Shown: one piece after another, positions 42,801-53,729 of the stretch
Layout: every line of letters starts with the position of its first letter
How positions within the stretch are numbered: the first letter of the stretch is position 1
Translations under genes and position numbers: made by a program
DNA from: Gryganskiella cystojenkinii
Lineage: Eukaryota; Mortierellomycota; Mortierellomycetes; Mortierellales; Mortierellaceae
DNA length: 55,027 nucleotides
Direction: 5' to 3'
Assembly: GCA_015852425.1 (NCBI GenBank)
Contig: JAAAIG010000168.1
Coordinates: 1-55,027 of the forward strand
Notes under the pieces: generated by a model
Seen by the model: the letters and a program-made list of their open reading frames with translations, nothing else
What the model was told of the DNA's origin: nothing
The model's database searches: none

Positions 42801-43653
42801 TATGCTTGGGGGGTTCGGGGGATATATAGATTTTTGTGTTTTGCAGACAGAAGCAAAAAGAGTGTGGGTAATATTTTTTATGTTGGGTGGTGTGTGATCA
42901 GAGGTGGATGGAACGCGAAAGGTGCTGAAGGAGGGGGTTAGTTCTGGGAAAGGAATAACGAGGAAAAGAGGGTTCCCAAGAAAAGAAGAGAATTGGGGAT
43001 AGTGAGTGTGAATCAGAGATTCAAAAGGTGGAATGGAAAAAGGCGAATGAATGTGAATGAGAAAAAGAGAAGGAAAGGAAGGAACAAACAAAACAGCAGG
43101 CTTGGGCAGTGGCCATTTTGTCCCTTTTTTTCGAGCATGGACCCTGTTGGGTTGTCACAAAAATAGATCGCTTTTTTTCGTTTTGTTTCGCTGTTTATCT
43201 TTGCCCAGGATTGGGCGTAAAGAACGAGGCAGTACCGCACATGTACCACAGTAGGCCAAGGGCTGTCCCAGGGGTACTTCCTTCTTTTACTCTAGCACGA
43301 CCTCAGGTTCATTTTAGAGCCACACTATGGCCTGCGCCACCAAAATTATTTTCAATAAACTAGGTCTCATCTGGTTCGACGTGTTCTAGTGCCCAGGCAG
43401 AATGCAGGCGTGGGAGCCAAACGGCTCTCTGTGTCTCCGGTGTTTGGTGGCGTGCAACAATAGTGGATTTTTTTTTTTTTTTGGTCTCTGTTGTATTTGA
43501 TTCGGGGACCGCTCTTCACCTCTTCCCCTCGTATCTTTCATGGTCTCATTCCTCCCCCATTCATTCCCCATTCCTTCTGCAACACATTAATCGACACCTT
43601 CCCATTCCCATTTAAACAACTTCCAGCTCGCTGCATGGCCTGATTCAATCCCA
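42801..43653. other. Divergent promoter region
   Basis: Shared by the minus-strand membrane protein and the plus-strand receptor-like protein. It contains pyrimidine-rich leaders on both flanks; no gene was seen. Confidence 0.45.
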
Positions 43654-45773
43654 ATGGGCTACGTCGACCTGTCATGCATCACCCTGAACGGAACGAAGCT
43701 CATGGGTTTGTCTCTGGCCAAACCTGTCCAAGACTATAGCAACCTCGGAAGCAACCTGACAGCCGTCCTATTGCTCGAGTCCGATAGCCCCTCGTCCTTG
43801 AAGGATCTGTCCACTCTTGCCGTCAACTCTCTCTGGTCCCACAGCCTTTCGAGCCACTACAAGAATGATGGCATGCTTTATGTCTGTCAAGTCGATCCAG
43901 TCACTGGTATATTTTCTGTTGTTCACACAAACAGTGGAAAGGACCCCAAAAACAACAAGACCCTGGCTCTAATTCCGCCTGGAGGATTTCAATATGACCC
44001 GGCTACAACCACTTGGTCCGAGTTTGCTATGAGTCCTGACTTCAAGTGGAACGGTGATCCATCGATCTCGTTGGCCGTCTTTACCTGGCCCAACACCTCG
44101 ACACTCTTCTTGGCAACGATCGGCAACTCGAGCACTGTCAACATTGGTATGCTCAATCCAGGGGACACGGGTGCTGGTCAAGATCGAGCCCTATTTGTTA
44201 ATTATTTCAGTTGGTCTTTGGTAAGGTCTTTGGTAATTTACACCAAAAGTTGTTGAAATGCAATATGTAATTTTTTGAGCCCTACTTGAAAAATCTTGGA
44301 GTCCAATTCTGAAGTCTCTTTTTTTACTTTTTTGCTTTTTTCCTTAGGACCCAGCGAAGTATGGATACCCACGACGAGTTCTCTACGGAAATGGTGCTAT
44401 CTACCAGATCGGAAGCGTCATCTCTGACAACAACACCGGTGCAGAGTCGGTCATGGTCACCAGAATTCCCCTGACAGGCGATCCCAGCAAGTTCTACCCA
44501 CCAACCAATTTGGTGGCTATTCAGTCATCAGATCTCAACAAGTGTGATCCTGCTGCCTCAAGCGGCATCGCCGCAACGTTTTACAAGGATACCCTTTACA
44601 TTATTTGCAAGGTACAAAAACGAACCAGCAACGCAGTGTTGGGTGCTATCAAAAGAAATTGATAGCACGCTAGAATATTGCCCTTTTTCTTACTTTATTT
44701 TCCTTCGTCTGCATCTTTAGGACACTACAATCGCCTATGATGATAATGCCGATACGTACGATTATGCCAACGATGACTCCTTTTTGTTCATGGTGAGGGA
44801 GAATGGCAGTCTTAGTACCGGAAATGTCGAGTCGACGGTGTCTTATGAATTTTATCCGTCTAGTCTCATCCAAGCCATGCCCAGAGGCGGGAATGAGAAT
44901 GATCGATGGTGTGTCACCACGGGACAATACCAATCCATGTCTATAGGACTTAATGCGAACAACCTCGGGAACCTTAGCAGTGATAGTTACGGGTTTCCCT
45001 GGATTGACCTCTCTTTCGGAATACCGCCCGATCCACCAACGAAGAGCCAAAAGGCTGTCATCGGAGGATCTGTCGCTGGTGGGATCGTCCTACTAGTTCT
45101 CTTGATTCTGGCGTTCAGACGTTGGGCTTGGCCGAGATTGAGCCAGACCTACTGGCCGCAATGGCGCGACCAGACCAAAGCCAAGCTAATCGCGATGTTG
45201 ACCAAGGACGAGCAAGAACCATATGATCAGTTCGGCGACAAGAAAGTTTTGCAAGAGGACGGAGAAGACGAACAAAAGCTGGAGGAAGGGTTATCAATGC
45301 ACACGATTGAGGATGGCCGAGACAAGATCCTGGTTACCGATGATATGGGACTGGATAAGAGCGTTGTGAGCGTTGATTCTGCCTATATGGAAGGTGTGGT
45401 CTTGGAGAGCCATCCCCGACCCACCTTTGTCACTGTTCTCAACGACGAGATCACGGAACCAAGCTCGGTTATCGACTCTGCAGAAACTTCTACCCTCTCG
45501 CTACCTCTGCAAAGAGCCGCAGGTATGACGACAAACGCCAACCCCAGAAATCCACAGGCGATAACTGGAGAGCCTTCTATCGTGACCTTCTCGAACCAAG
45601 ACGATACAGGAGACAGTAGTAGTCTGCCGGCGGTGGATGCGCCAAGAATAGCTGAAGAGGTGGGATTATCTGTAATACCACTCTCGCTGTCGCGCTTCGC
45701 TGTCGAGACACCGTCAGCACCACCAATTGTTCCAGAAGTCGAGGATACGCCGCATACCACCGAGCCCTCCTGA
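43654..45773 (+). CDS. Single-pass membrane protein with large extracellular domain, unknown
   Basis: Three exons (43654-44220, 44348-44611, 44721-45773) give 627 aa. The ectodomain (about residues 1-450) has several N-glycosylation sequons, paired Cys, and repeated beta-rich phrases (GIFSVVHTNSG, STLFLATIGNSSTVNIG, RRVLYGNGAIYQIGSV), which could form a propeller-like fold. AVIGGSVAGGIVLLVLLILA is the transmembrane helix (about residue 392 of exon-joined numbering onward), followed by RRWAWPR and an acidic, Ser/Thr/Pro-rich cytosolic tail of about 220 residues. No signal peptide precedes the ATG. The frame is open a few codons upstream (AWPDSIPMGY), so a further 5' exon with a signal peptide may be missing. 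The family is not recognised; a sensor or adhesion role is only suggested by topology. Confidence 0.65.
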
Positions 45774-46226
45774 GCGAAAGGATGACAAAGATTAGACCAT
45801 TTTATTACTTATGATCTGATCCGACTACTGTTCAGCGCATAAAAAGTCAAGTGCAGGATTTTCGCCTTTTGAGGAAAGAAGGGCTGAGGACGAGCCTTTC
45901 TTCTCTTTTATTTACAGGAGTAACCAGGGCAGCGGGCTTTAGCGGCAACGGCGGCAGCAACTAGCATGAGCACAGCCCTTGGTCAATCCTTCGCTTGAGC
46001 GGCTTGTCTACCAAGGGATCGTGGTTGCCAAGATGACAAACCCGGTCAAAATACGGCTGTGCCCAGCGCATCCTCTGCGTTACCCCCCTATTTAAGATCG
46101 CGTCGCCCAGCAGCGCATCCATTTCCTGTTTCCAGACCTGTATCAAAACGACATCTTTCTTTCATATACACCCTTTTTCTTGGAATTCCTTCTTCTTTTC
46201 CTTAAATTTCCTACAACTAAAAAAAA
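45774..46226. other. Intergenic region
   Basis: A 61-codon minus frame (45961-46146; contains MRWAQPYFDRVCHLGNHDPL) has ordinary composition but no start or neighbouring exon I can support. Otherwise it is the leader of the next gene. Confidence 0.35.
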
Positions 46227-46712
46227 ATGGCTGATGCCCCTTACGTCGAAATTGGAGTCTTTGTTGGAGTCGTTCTTCTCAAGGTGATAATTATACTCTT
46301 CATTCTTCGCAGGAGAAAAAATGCCAGTCAACCAGAGGGGCAACTGCAACAACTCCAGTCATCACAACCACAACCACAATCCCAATCCCAATACCGATCG
46401 CAATCATCTAAGCAAGAGCAAGAACCGCTACAGCAGCCATTACGGAGTCAACAACGAAACAGGATTAGACCTGTACCTGATATGACGCAATTAACTCAAG
46501 TTAGTTTGGCGATCGCCACACCCCAGGCCGATGACCAGCTTCACAGAGTTGTTATTTCGATACCTGAACCGACAGTCAATCGAGGTCTTGCGCCGTTCTC
46601 GAGGTCAAGACCAAAGACATCTTCGACCTTTGTCGATATTCCCTTGGATGCCTGCGATCCAGTTCGTTTGCAAGAATCACGCTGCCCGAGTCATATAGTT
46701 GGTTTCCCTTGA
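46227..46712 (+). CDS. Small single-pass membrane protein, Gln-rich tail
   Basis: An uninterrupted 161-aa frame. The start MADAPYVEIGVFVGVVLLKV runs straight into one hydrophobic helix (about residues 7-27) that ends in RRRK, predicting an N-out/C-in signal-anchor. The cytosolic remainder is Gln/Ser-rich (QSQPQPQSQSQYRSQ) and ends in a Ser/Thr/Pro region with short beta-prone pieces (HRVVISIPEP, STFVDIPLDA). No domain is recognised. The ATG follows an A-run in a fungal-type context (AAAAAAATGG). It could be a lineage-specific small membrane protein; spliced 3' exons cannot be excluded. Confidence 0.5.
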   Translation: MADAPYVEIGVFVGVVLLKVIIILFILRRRKNASQPEGQLQQLQSSQPQPQSQSQYRSQSSKQEQEPLQQPLRSQQRNRIRPVPDMTQLTQVSLAIATPQADDQLHRVVISIPEPTVNRGLAPFSRSRPKTSSTFVDIPLDACDPVRLQESRCPSHIVGFP

Positions 46713-47282
46713 CCATGAGACAAGCAAGCTTTGTCAGCCCCTTATCCCTGACATGATTTGGACATCTCTGACTCGATTTGAAGCGATGGCACTTTTCCAT
46801 ATACATATACATACATATATATATCTCATATTTCAATGCTGATCCTATGAATACCATGGTAATACAAGATCACCCACTCGCAATGACCAAAGGACTTGAC
46901 CATAGAACAAGTGGACTTTGGAGAGTCCAGCAGCATGTTCCCAGGCACGGTCACTCATAGGCAAGAGAACCTGGGTTAGTCTCAGTCAGCAAATCGACCA
47001 ATCAAGCTCCGAATAAACTTTTTTTTTTGCAAGAAACGGTCACGTGGTGTCATGATTCTCTCTCCACAGACCCACAGTCAGCAAGCTTGTTCGCATTCCC
47101 ATTCCCATTCCCATCTCTCCCTCGAACGGCACTCTTGACGTTTGAACACTCATTCAAGCAAAGATCTCGAACCAGGATAAGACACAAAGCGAGACCGCCC
47201 TCCTCCTCTTCGTTGTTTTATCTGAAGCGGTGGCCCCTCCCCTTGTTGACTCCGTGTTAACCCCCTCGTGGACATCCTTTGC
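46713..47282. other. Intergenic region
   Basis: It holds a short TA-rich tract (about 46799-46827), a GTCACGTG site and a CCATTC triplet run at 47097-47115. No gene was seen. Confidence 0.45.
47039..47046. promoter_or_regulatory. GTCACGTG site
   Basis: A perfect GTCACGTG about 240 bases before the ATG at 47283. Same core as at 19466 and 50728. Confidence 0.4.
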
Positions 47283-48881
47283 ATGTTTGCTCAGCGTCCC
47301 TTCACTTCCAACTCCTTTCACGACCATCAACCACCCAAGACTGCGCCAAAGCGCCATCATGGGAACCACATCGACGAAACCCTCCCTTCCTTGGCCATGC
47401 ATCTCAACATGACCAGCTCAAACAATAACAACAGTATCAACCACGTTCCCAAATCAGAGTCCACAGGGACCGCGAAAATCACAGGTCATAACCCCTACAA
47501 ACGGAAACACCCCTTGCAGTTTGATGCCGATTTTATTGCTGCCCTTGATGCCTCCTTGAAGGATTACCCTAGCGAGGAAGGAGTGTCCTCAACCTCGACG
47601 GCGACAACAACGGCGACAACAACGGCTACAACAACACCAAACACTCAGTCTCCTATGCGGGCACCATCACCCTGGCCCAATGGGTCAGCAGGCCTTCGAC
47701 CCACCAAAAGGATGAAACAGACAACGACGGACAAATCTCGGATACCATCGCAACAACCACCTGAAGAACTCCGTCAATCCTCCACTCCTGTCCCGAATTC
47801 GGAGTCAAGTGATAGTCCAAATCAACAAGCCCACCGTTCTACCCCGTACTCGTTCAACTGGAAGGACAATACTGTCAACACTTTCACTACCAGGGGGTCA
47901 TCGCCGCCATCTTCCCGAAAGCCAGGACTCTTGAACGGACCAAGTATTATCGATTTGTCATCAGGAGAGGAACTTGTGGCTCTGCACCTTGGCGAAAATG
48001 AACACAAGCGAAGGCGAGACTGTTTTGGAGACTCGTCCTCGTCGCCATCTAATACAGGATCTACCGAGTCCCAGAGAGCCGAGGTTTTTGAGGCTCAAGA
48101 AGACGGAAACCTTCACCCGATTATTGATCATGGATCGCAACCTTCCCCAGCCAAGAAACTACGTCTCGGAAAAGCCCATTCCCACTCTCATTTACACTTT
48201 TTGGGCGATGGAGAGTCTGATGTTCAACAACGAACCAACAACAAATTCTCTGGAGGAGCATACCTGAACACGAAACTAGGATTCAGTCCTCGGCAACAAT
48301 ACTTTCCTTGGTTCAACAGTTCGGCCATGAAAAAGAATCAAGCTCAAAGCAGTAGTAAAATCCCAGGAACTCGACCGTGGGACGATGTTGATATGCAAGA
48401 TTGGACGGAACAGAAGAGCAATAGCCGATCTCGTCTTGATCCGATCGAAGAAGCAGCAAGTTCGGCCGAACGATCTCTTGTCAGGTTTAACAAGCTTGAA
48501 GAGACGTTCCTCCTTTCCGATGAACTGCCTTCCTTCCATTGGGATCCCTGGAGTACACTCGGACCGGGGAGTGTCTTCCCACTACAAGATCCTCATGGTG
48601 GCGAGTTGGTCCTTTATCAACGAGAGGGTTTGCACGACAAGCTCGGCGCCTACCTTGAAGTATATAATGATGACAGCGACTCAGAGTCGGGTGTGATCGT
48701 CGAGGAACTCGATGATGATGATGAGGATGACGAACAGGAAACAATGAGCGATCTGGCCTCTGTTGAAGATGATTTCGATAATGACGGTAATCTGGCCGAT
48801 GATGAAGGCGGTGAATTACCGGAGGACGGGGACCCTCTTATGGGGTTAGAAGAGAAAATCATGGACATGGACCTCGACTAA
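47283..48881 (+). CDS. Disordered, probably nuclear protein with acidic C-terminus
   Basis: An intronless frame of 532 aa from the first in-frame ATG; ATGs at 47398 and 47410 are alternative starts. The family is not recognised. Visible features: a basic segment (NPYKRKHPLQFDADFIAALD), a Thr-rich tract (TATTTATTTATTT), putative nuclear localisation signals (RPTKRMKQ, EHKRRRD, AKKLRLGK), and a segment with aromatic residues that may be ordered (LSDELPSFHWDPWSTLGPGS, about residue 412). The tail is highly acidic (SDSESGVIVEELDDDDEDDE, then EDDFDNDG). Acidic tails of this kind occur in histone chaperones and transcription regulators, but that is only analogy. A GTCACGTG site lies upstream. Confidence 0.7.
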   Translation: MFAQRPFTSNSFHDHQPPKTAPKRHHGNHIDETLPSLAMHLNMTSSNNNNSINHVPKSESTGTAKITGHNPYKRKHPLQFDADFIAALDASLKDYPSEEGVSSTSTATTTATTTATTTPNTQSPMRAPSPWPNGSAGLRPTKRMKQTTTDKSRIPSQQPPEELRQSSTPVPNSESSDSPNQQAHRSTPYSFNWKDNTVNTFTTRGSSPPSSRKPGLLNGPSIIDLSSGEELVALHLGENEHKRRRDCFGDSSSSPSNTGSTESQRAEVFEAQEDGNLHPIIDHGSQPSPAKKLRLGKAHSHSHLHFLGDGESDVQQRTNNKFSGGAYLNTKLGFSPRQQYFPWFNSSAMKKNQAQSSSKIPGTRPWDDVDMQDWTEQKSNSRSRLDPIEEAASSAERSLVRFNKLEETFLLSDELPSFHWDPWSTLGPGSVFPLQDPHGGELVLYQREGLHDKLGAYLEVYNDDSDSESGVIVEELDDDDEDDEQETMSDLASVEDDFDNDGNLADDEGGELPEDGDPLMGLEEKIMDMDLD

Positions 48882-49286
48882 ATATATAGCCGAAGCTCCA
48901 CCCATTGTTTGTAAATACAAATTGTACATCAGAATTACCTTTGATCGCTATTGTTTGTTCTCAATTGGACCTTTGTTCACGGAGCATCGATCCGCCTACG
49001 CTTTTTTTTTTTGAACGAAAAAATGTGATCGAACGCGTGCAAAAAAAAAAGAAGAGAGAGGCCGGGATGTTAATTTGGCGGATCTCACGTTGAGTGGCCG
49101 ATCGAATTTTTTTTTCTCGTTTCCTCTCACGCTTCGGTGACAAAACCCTTTCCTCCACAGAATCGTTGCATCTCTTTTTTTTTCTTCTTCCATTCCTTTT
49201 CTCATTCTTAACTTTCTACCATTCTCTTCACTTCCTCCCACAACCTCTCTTCCCTCTCACAAATACATTAATCAATACACACAATA
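48882..49286. other. Intergenic region, promoter of the oxidoreductase gene
   Basis: It has several A/T runs and a long CT-rich leader (about 49165-49260). ACGCGT occurs at about 49034. No gene was seen. Confidence 0.45.
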
Positions 49287-50640
49287 ATGGGTTTTATTCA
49301 AAACACTCAGTTCGTTTTGGCCAACCGACCCGTGGCCGATATTGACCCCGCAACGACTTTCCGCAAGCAACAGGTCTCCCTTTCGGATGATTTGGCTGCC
49401 GGTGAAATCCTCGTCAAGGTTCTCTTCATCTCTCTCGACCCTGCTATGCGTGGTTGGATGCGTGATGTCCGCTCGTAAGTCAATTACCTTTGGCAGATAC
49501 CTCTACTTTTCCCCATCTTGAACATGAACTATTAGCAGTCAAAATCTCACGCTCCGAACCTATCTCTTCCTTAAAAAAAAGTTATATCCGCCCTGTCAGA
49601 ATTGACGAGGTTATGCGCTCTGCAGATGTCTGCCAGGTCATCAAGTCCAACAATGCGGATTACAAGGTCGGAGAACTCGTCCGGGCCACGGTTGGTTGGC
49701 AAGAGTATGCGATCGTCAAGCCCTCGGACGATTTGGTCAAGATCAAGGCATTTCCTGGTGTCTCGCCTTCGACCTATCTCGGTGTCCTCGGTTTGACCGG
49801 CTTGACCGCTTACTTCGGTCTCTATGAGGTCGGCGAGATTGTCAAGAAGGGTGGTCCCAACTGCACGGTCGTTGTCTCTGGTGTAAGTTTCCACCCTACT
49901 ACCTACCTATTCTTTTCTCCTTTTCTTTCGTCACTAACCTACCAACTCTTCCCCGTAATGGAATTTTAGGCCGCTGGAGCAACTGGATCCGTTGCTGCTC
50001 AGATCGCGAAGCACGTCTTTGGATGCCGTGTGATTGGTATTGCAGGATCGGATGACAAGTGCGATTATCTCGTCAATGAACTCGGATTGGATGTCGCTTT
50101 GAACTACAAGTCCAAGACATTTTTCAAGGAACTTCAGGCTGCTACGCCCAAGTTGATCGACATCTTCTTTGATAATGTCGGAGGCCCAGTTCTCGATTGC
50201 GCATTGCGCCGGATCGCATTCAAGTAAGTCTTCTTCGTGGAAGCTATCTGAATATCCTTTTATTTATTTCGTTCTTTTCTTGTTCCTGGGACCAACATGC
50301 TTTCTCCTTTTATTTCCATTTGTGTAGGGGTCGTATCATCGTCTGCGGAGCTATCTCAACCTACAACGATGCGGCACCCAAAGGTCCCGCTTACTACAGT
50401 GCTTTGATTACCCAACGCGCCAGGATGGAGGGATTCATTGTCTTTGATTATGCGAAGCAATACGGCAAGGCTGTCGAGGACATGTCTCAGTGGATCAAGG
50501 ATGGCAAGCTCAAGAGTCGTGAGACTATTGTTCAGGGCATCGATAACACTCCCGCGGCGCTTGTCAAGCTCTTCAACGGTGATAACACGGGCAAGATGCT
50601 CGTCAAGGTTGCCGAGGAGGATAACAAGAGCAAGCTGTAG
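49287..50640 (+). CDS. Zinc-independent MDR oxidoreductase (prostaglandin reductase/CurA-like)
   Basis: Four exons (49287-49474, 49582-49882, 49970-50223, 50328-50640) give 351 aa, the family length. FISLDPAMRGWMRDVRSYIR is the signature of leukotriene-B4 12-hydroxydehydrogenase/prostaglandin reductase-type enzymes, and zinc ligands are absent. LGLTGLTAYFGLYEVGEI precedes the dinucleotide-binding AAGATGSVAAQIAKHVFGCR (about residue 164), the NADPH-binding loop. DIFFDNVGGPVLD and GRIIVCGAISTYN are further conserved blocks. Role: NADPH-dependent reduction of alpha,beta-unsaturated carbonyls; the physiological substrate is unknown. The acceptor of exon 2 is an AG directly after an A8 run, which is poor in pyrimidines, but it is the only choice that keeps the frame and the SYIRP motif. 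Confidence 0.9.
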
Positions 50641-50727
50641 AAGTCTCCTTTGTTAACTCGAAAATACCACGAAATAAAATAAAAAAAAGTGTTAAAAAAA
50701 ATAGAAAAATGAACTTCACCTAGAAAA

Positions 50728-50735
50728 GTCACGTG
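50728..50735. promoter_or_regulatory. GTCACGTG site upstream of eIF2A
   Basis: Perfect GTCACGTG 100 bases before the eIF2A ATG. It lies between closely spaced genes (194 bases from the previous stop to the start). Confidence 0.4.
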
Positions 50736-50834
50736 CCAGCTGTTGTTTCTTTTCTCGCAAACCCTCCCCCCTTTAACTTTTTTTTTTCTTCTATTTTCCT
50801 TTTTCTCGCCACCTCCTCCACAGAACAAAAGATC

Positions 50835-53497
50835 ATGTCCGCCGCCACACTGCCGCCCACCCAATTCGCATGTACGTTTCTATATGTGCTTCATTCGTTC
50901 TCGAAGCAACACTCCTTTATACTCTACTAGTCGGTCAATTTGACCACAACAACACCTTGAAATCCCGAGATCTGGGCTGGGCTGATCAGCCAATTTCACA
51001 TCTAGAGACGGCAGACTAACTCGACCATGCAATCCTTTGTCTCCTTCCTCGCATCAATCTAGTCCGTTCCGCTGCAGGCGTCGGTCTCTCCGAGGGTGCC
51101 CCCGACTTCGGCGTCCCTGCTGGATACGAAAAGTATGTTTTCGTCTTTACTCTGCTAATGACCAAAGAATGCACCAAAATGCAATGCACAAACGAATTTT
51201 GGCGTCACCTTTATGTCATTCCACCCATCCGTCATCAGATGGATAGCCATCGGACAGTAATGCTGATCTATATACCTGCTACTACTCTTTTCTCTCTTTT
51301 GTAGGCATATGGGCAATGTTCGTGTGCTCCAGTACAGCAAGAACGGCCAGTACCTTGCTTGGGCCACCCCTGACAGGTAACAAGCACAGAGCATAATATT
51401 TCGAGAGCTCAGCCTTGAAAAAGGGCCACTGTGGCTCTTCTTTTTTTGGCCCCTTCGATTAGTTTCCCGCAGTTTGCTAACTCTACTCTCTTTCGATTTC
51501 ATTACACATTACAGTGTCAAGGTGATGGATGCTCAGTCGCTTCAGATTGTCCAGGATTTTGCTATCAAGGACGTTCTCGAGATCGACTTTTCACCCAAGG
51601 GAACCTTCCTCTCGACCTGGCAACGTCAGAGTAAGATAAAGCTACCATTAACTATGGGGGAAAACCCCTTACGGTGGGACAAGAACAATTCCAACTAACT
51701 GATCTGTTTATCGCTCCCATCTTTATTTGTATCTCAAACAGTCAAGACCGAGGATGGATCTCACAAGAACATGGCGATCTACGATGTTAAGACTGGTCAG
51801 GAGTTCACCTCTTTCTCTCAAAAGTCCCAGAACAACTGGTAAATGCTGAATTTGTGCTTTGAGCGATGATGTTTTCTTATTTTTTATTTTCTTTTTTGAG
51901 GCGCAGCGAGCAAGGGATCGATTGTGTGGACAATGAAAACAAAGTTGGCATGGCACATAACCGGAACACCAGAGTTTAACGCACCACCACCCCTGTCCGC
52001 AATTATGCATTATTTTCATCTCCTAGGAATGTTCAATGGACGGATGACGAGACGTACTGCGCTAGGATGGTCTCCAACCAGGTTCACTTCTGGGAGCCCA
52101 AGAACTTGACCAAGACCCCCTTCACCAAATTGATTCAGGAAGGCATGTCCCAGTTCTCGCTCTCGCCCGGCAAGAGTACTACTGTAGCCGTCTTTTTTGG
52201 AGAGCGCAAGGGAGCCCCAGCCATGGTCCGCATCTACTCGATCACCAACTTTGCTGTTCCTCTTGCCAGCAAGTCTTTCTTCAAGGCAGATCGCGTTCAG
52301 ATGATCTGGAACCAGCTTGGAACCAACGTCCTTGTCTGGGCTACGACCGACCATGACAAGACTGGAAAGTCCTACTATGGAGAGACCAACCTGTACTACC
52401 TCTCTGTCGCTGGAAACTTTGATTGCCGCGTCCCCATTGATGGTTTGATTCATGATGTTGCCTGGGCCCCTGCCTCCAAGGACTTTGTTGTGATTCACGG
52501 ACAGATGCCGAACCCCAAGACGACTCTTTTTGACCATCGCGCCAACGCCGTTCACGAGTTTGGACGGGATGCTCGCAACACTATCAAGTGGAATCCTCAG
52601 GGACGCATCTTGGTCTTGGCTGGATTCGGAAACCTGGCTGGCACCATGGACTTTTGGGATCGCAAGACGTTGAAGAAGATTACCAGCGTCTCTGCCCGTG
52701 ATACTACTGCCTGCGAGTGGTCTCCCGATGGTCGTCATATGCTTACTGCCACTTTGAGTCCCCGTCTTCGTGTTGATAACGGATACAAGATCTGGCATTA
52801 CACCGGCGTGGTCGTTCACGCCGAGGAGATCAATGAGCTCTACCAAGTTGCCTGGAGACCTAGCTCTCCCGAAATCTACCCTATCCGCTCTTCTCTTTCG
52901 CCCGCTCCCAAGCCTACTGCTAATGTCTCGGTTGCAGCCGTCAAGCCTGCTCCTGTTCGCATGGGTGCTTACAGGCCTCCTCAGGCTCGTGGAACCCCTG
53001 CTCCTTCGCTGTTCGTCGATGCTGCGGAGAGTTCATCATCTTCCGCTTCTGCCGCTGCGGCTGCCGCTGCTGATGCCAACCTCTCCAAGGCCGCATTGAA
53101 GAACAAGAAGAAGCGAGAGAATGCTAAGAAGAGCAAGGACGGTGAGGATGTGACCACGCCCACTGCTGGATCAGGCAACAACTCACCAGTATCAACCCCA
53201 GTTCGTTCCAATACCCCTCGTCCCAACTCTGGATCATCCAACAACAACAACAGCAGCAGCAACAACAAGGGTGCAAAGCCCCAGAACGGTGCTCTCCTCC
53301 CTGCCACGACCGCTTCATCCTCAAGCAGCCAAATGACCGAGACGGAGAAGAAGATCCGTAACGTAACGAAAAAGTTGAAGCAGATTCATGAGCTCAAGGA
53401 GAAACAAGCTGCTGGTGAGACTTTGGAGTTGACGCAGTTGCAAAAGATCACGGCCGAGGCCGCGCTCTTGAAGGAACTTGAGGCACTCAAAATCTAA
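50835..53497 (+). CDS. EIF2A: Translation initiation factor eIF2A
   Basis: Six exons (50835-50871, 51063-51132, 51305-51376, 51515-51630, 51742-51838, 52027-53497) give 620 aa. The N-terminal two thirds are the WD-type beta-propeller of eIF2A: NVRVLQYSKNGQYLAWATPD, VLEIDFSPKGTFLSTWQRQ, VQWTDDETYCARMVSN, GLIHDVAWAPASKDFVVIHG, and KWNPQGRILVLAGFGNLAGT followed by MDFWD. The family signature TACEWSPDGRHMLTATLSPR leads to RLRVDNGYKIWHYTG. The linker is Ala/Ser/Asn-rich, and the C-terminus (about residues 565-620) is a Lys/Glu coiled coil (KLKQIHELKEKQAAGETLEL). Role: binding the 40S subunit and initiator or alternative tRNA in non-canonical initiation. Short first exons are joined at phases 1, 2, 2, 1, 2. 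Confidence 0.95.
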
Positions 53498-53729
53498 AAT
53501 AAGGTGTTTACATTGAAAACCCGAAAAAAAAGTCGATAGATGCTCAACATTAAAGATTCATTAAACCAAACACAATCACCTTTGCATGTCTTGTTTATTT
53601 CCAAGCTGAGATGGCGACGCCCTTGCCCTCGCCCTAGGATTTCAGTGCTGAGAATGTTTGCATGGAAAACTGCCATTGCCTGACTTTGGTTCGCTATCAA
53701 ATCTATTCCATCGATCCTCGAAAAATAAA
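53498..53729. other. Short intergenic region
   Basis: It holds the eIF2A 3' end and the leader of the next gene. Nothing else was seen. Confidence 0.4.

Noticed and set aside
42801..43091. N-terminal extension of the minus-strand membrane protein
   Set aside because: The frame is open upstream of 42800 but encodes Pro/Ser/Phe from a CT-rich leader; the ATG at 42800 starts better protein-like sequence.
52016..52846. 276-codon open frame antisense to eIF2A
   Set aside because: It lies wholly opposite conserved eIF2A propeller codons; its openness follows from codon bias of the sense strand and it has no recognisable domain.
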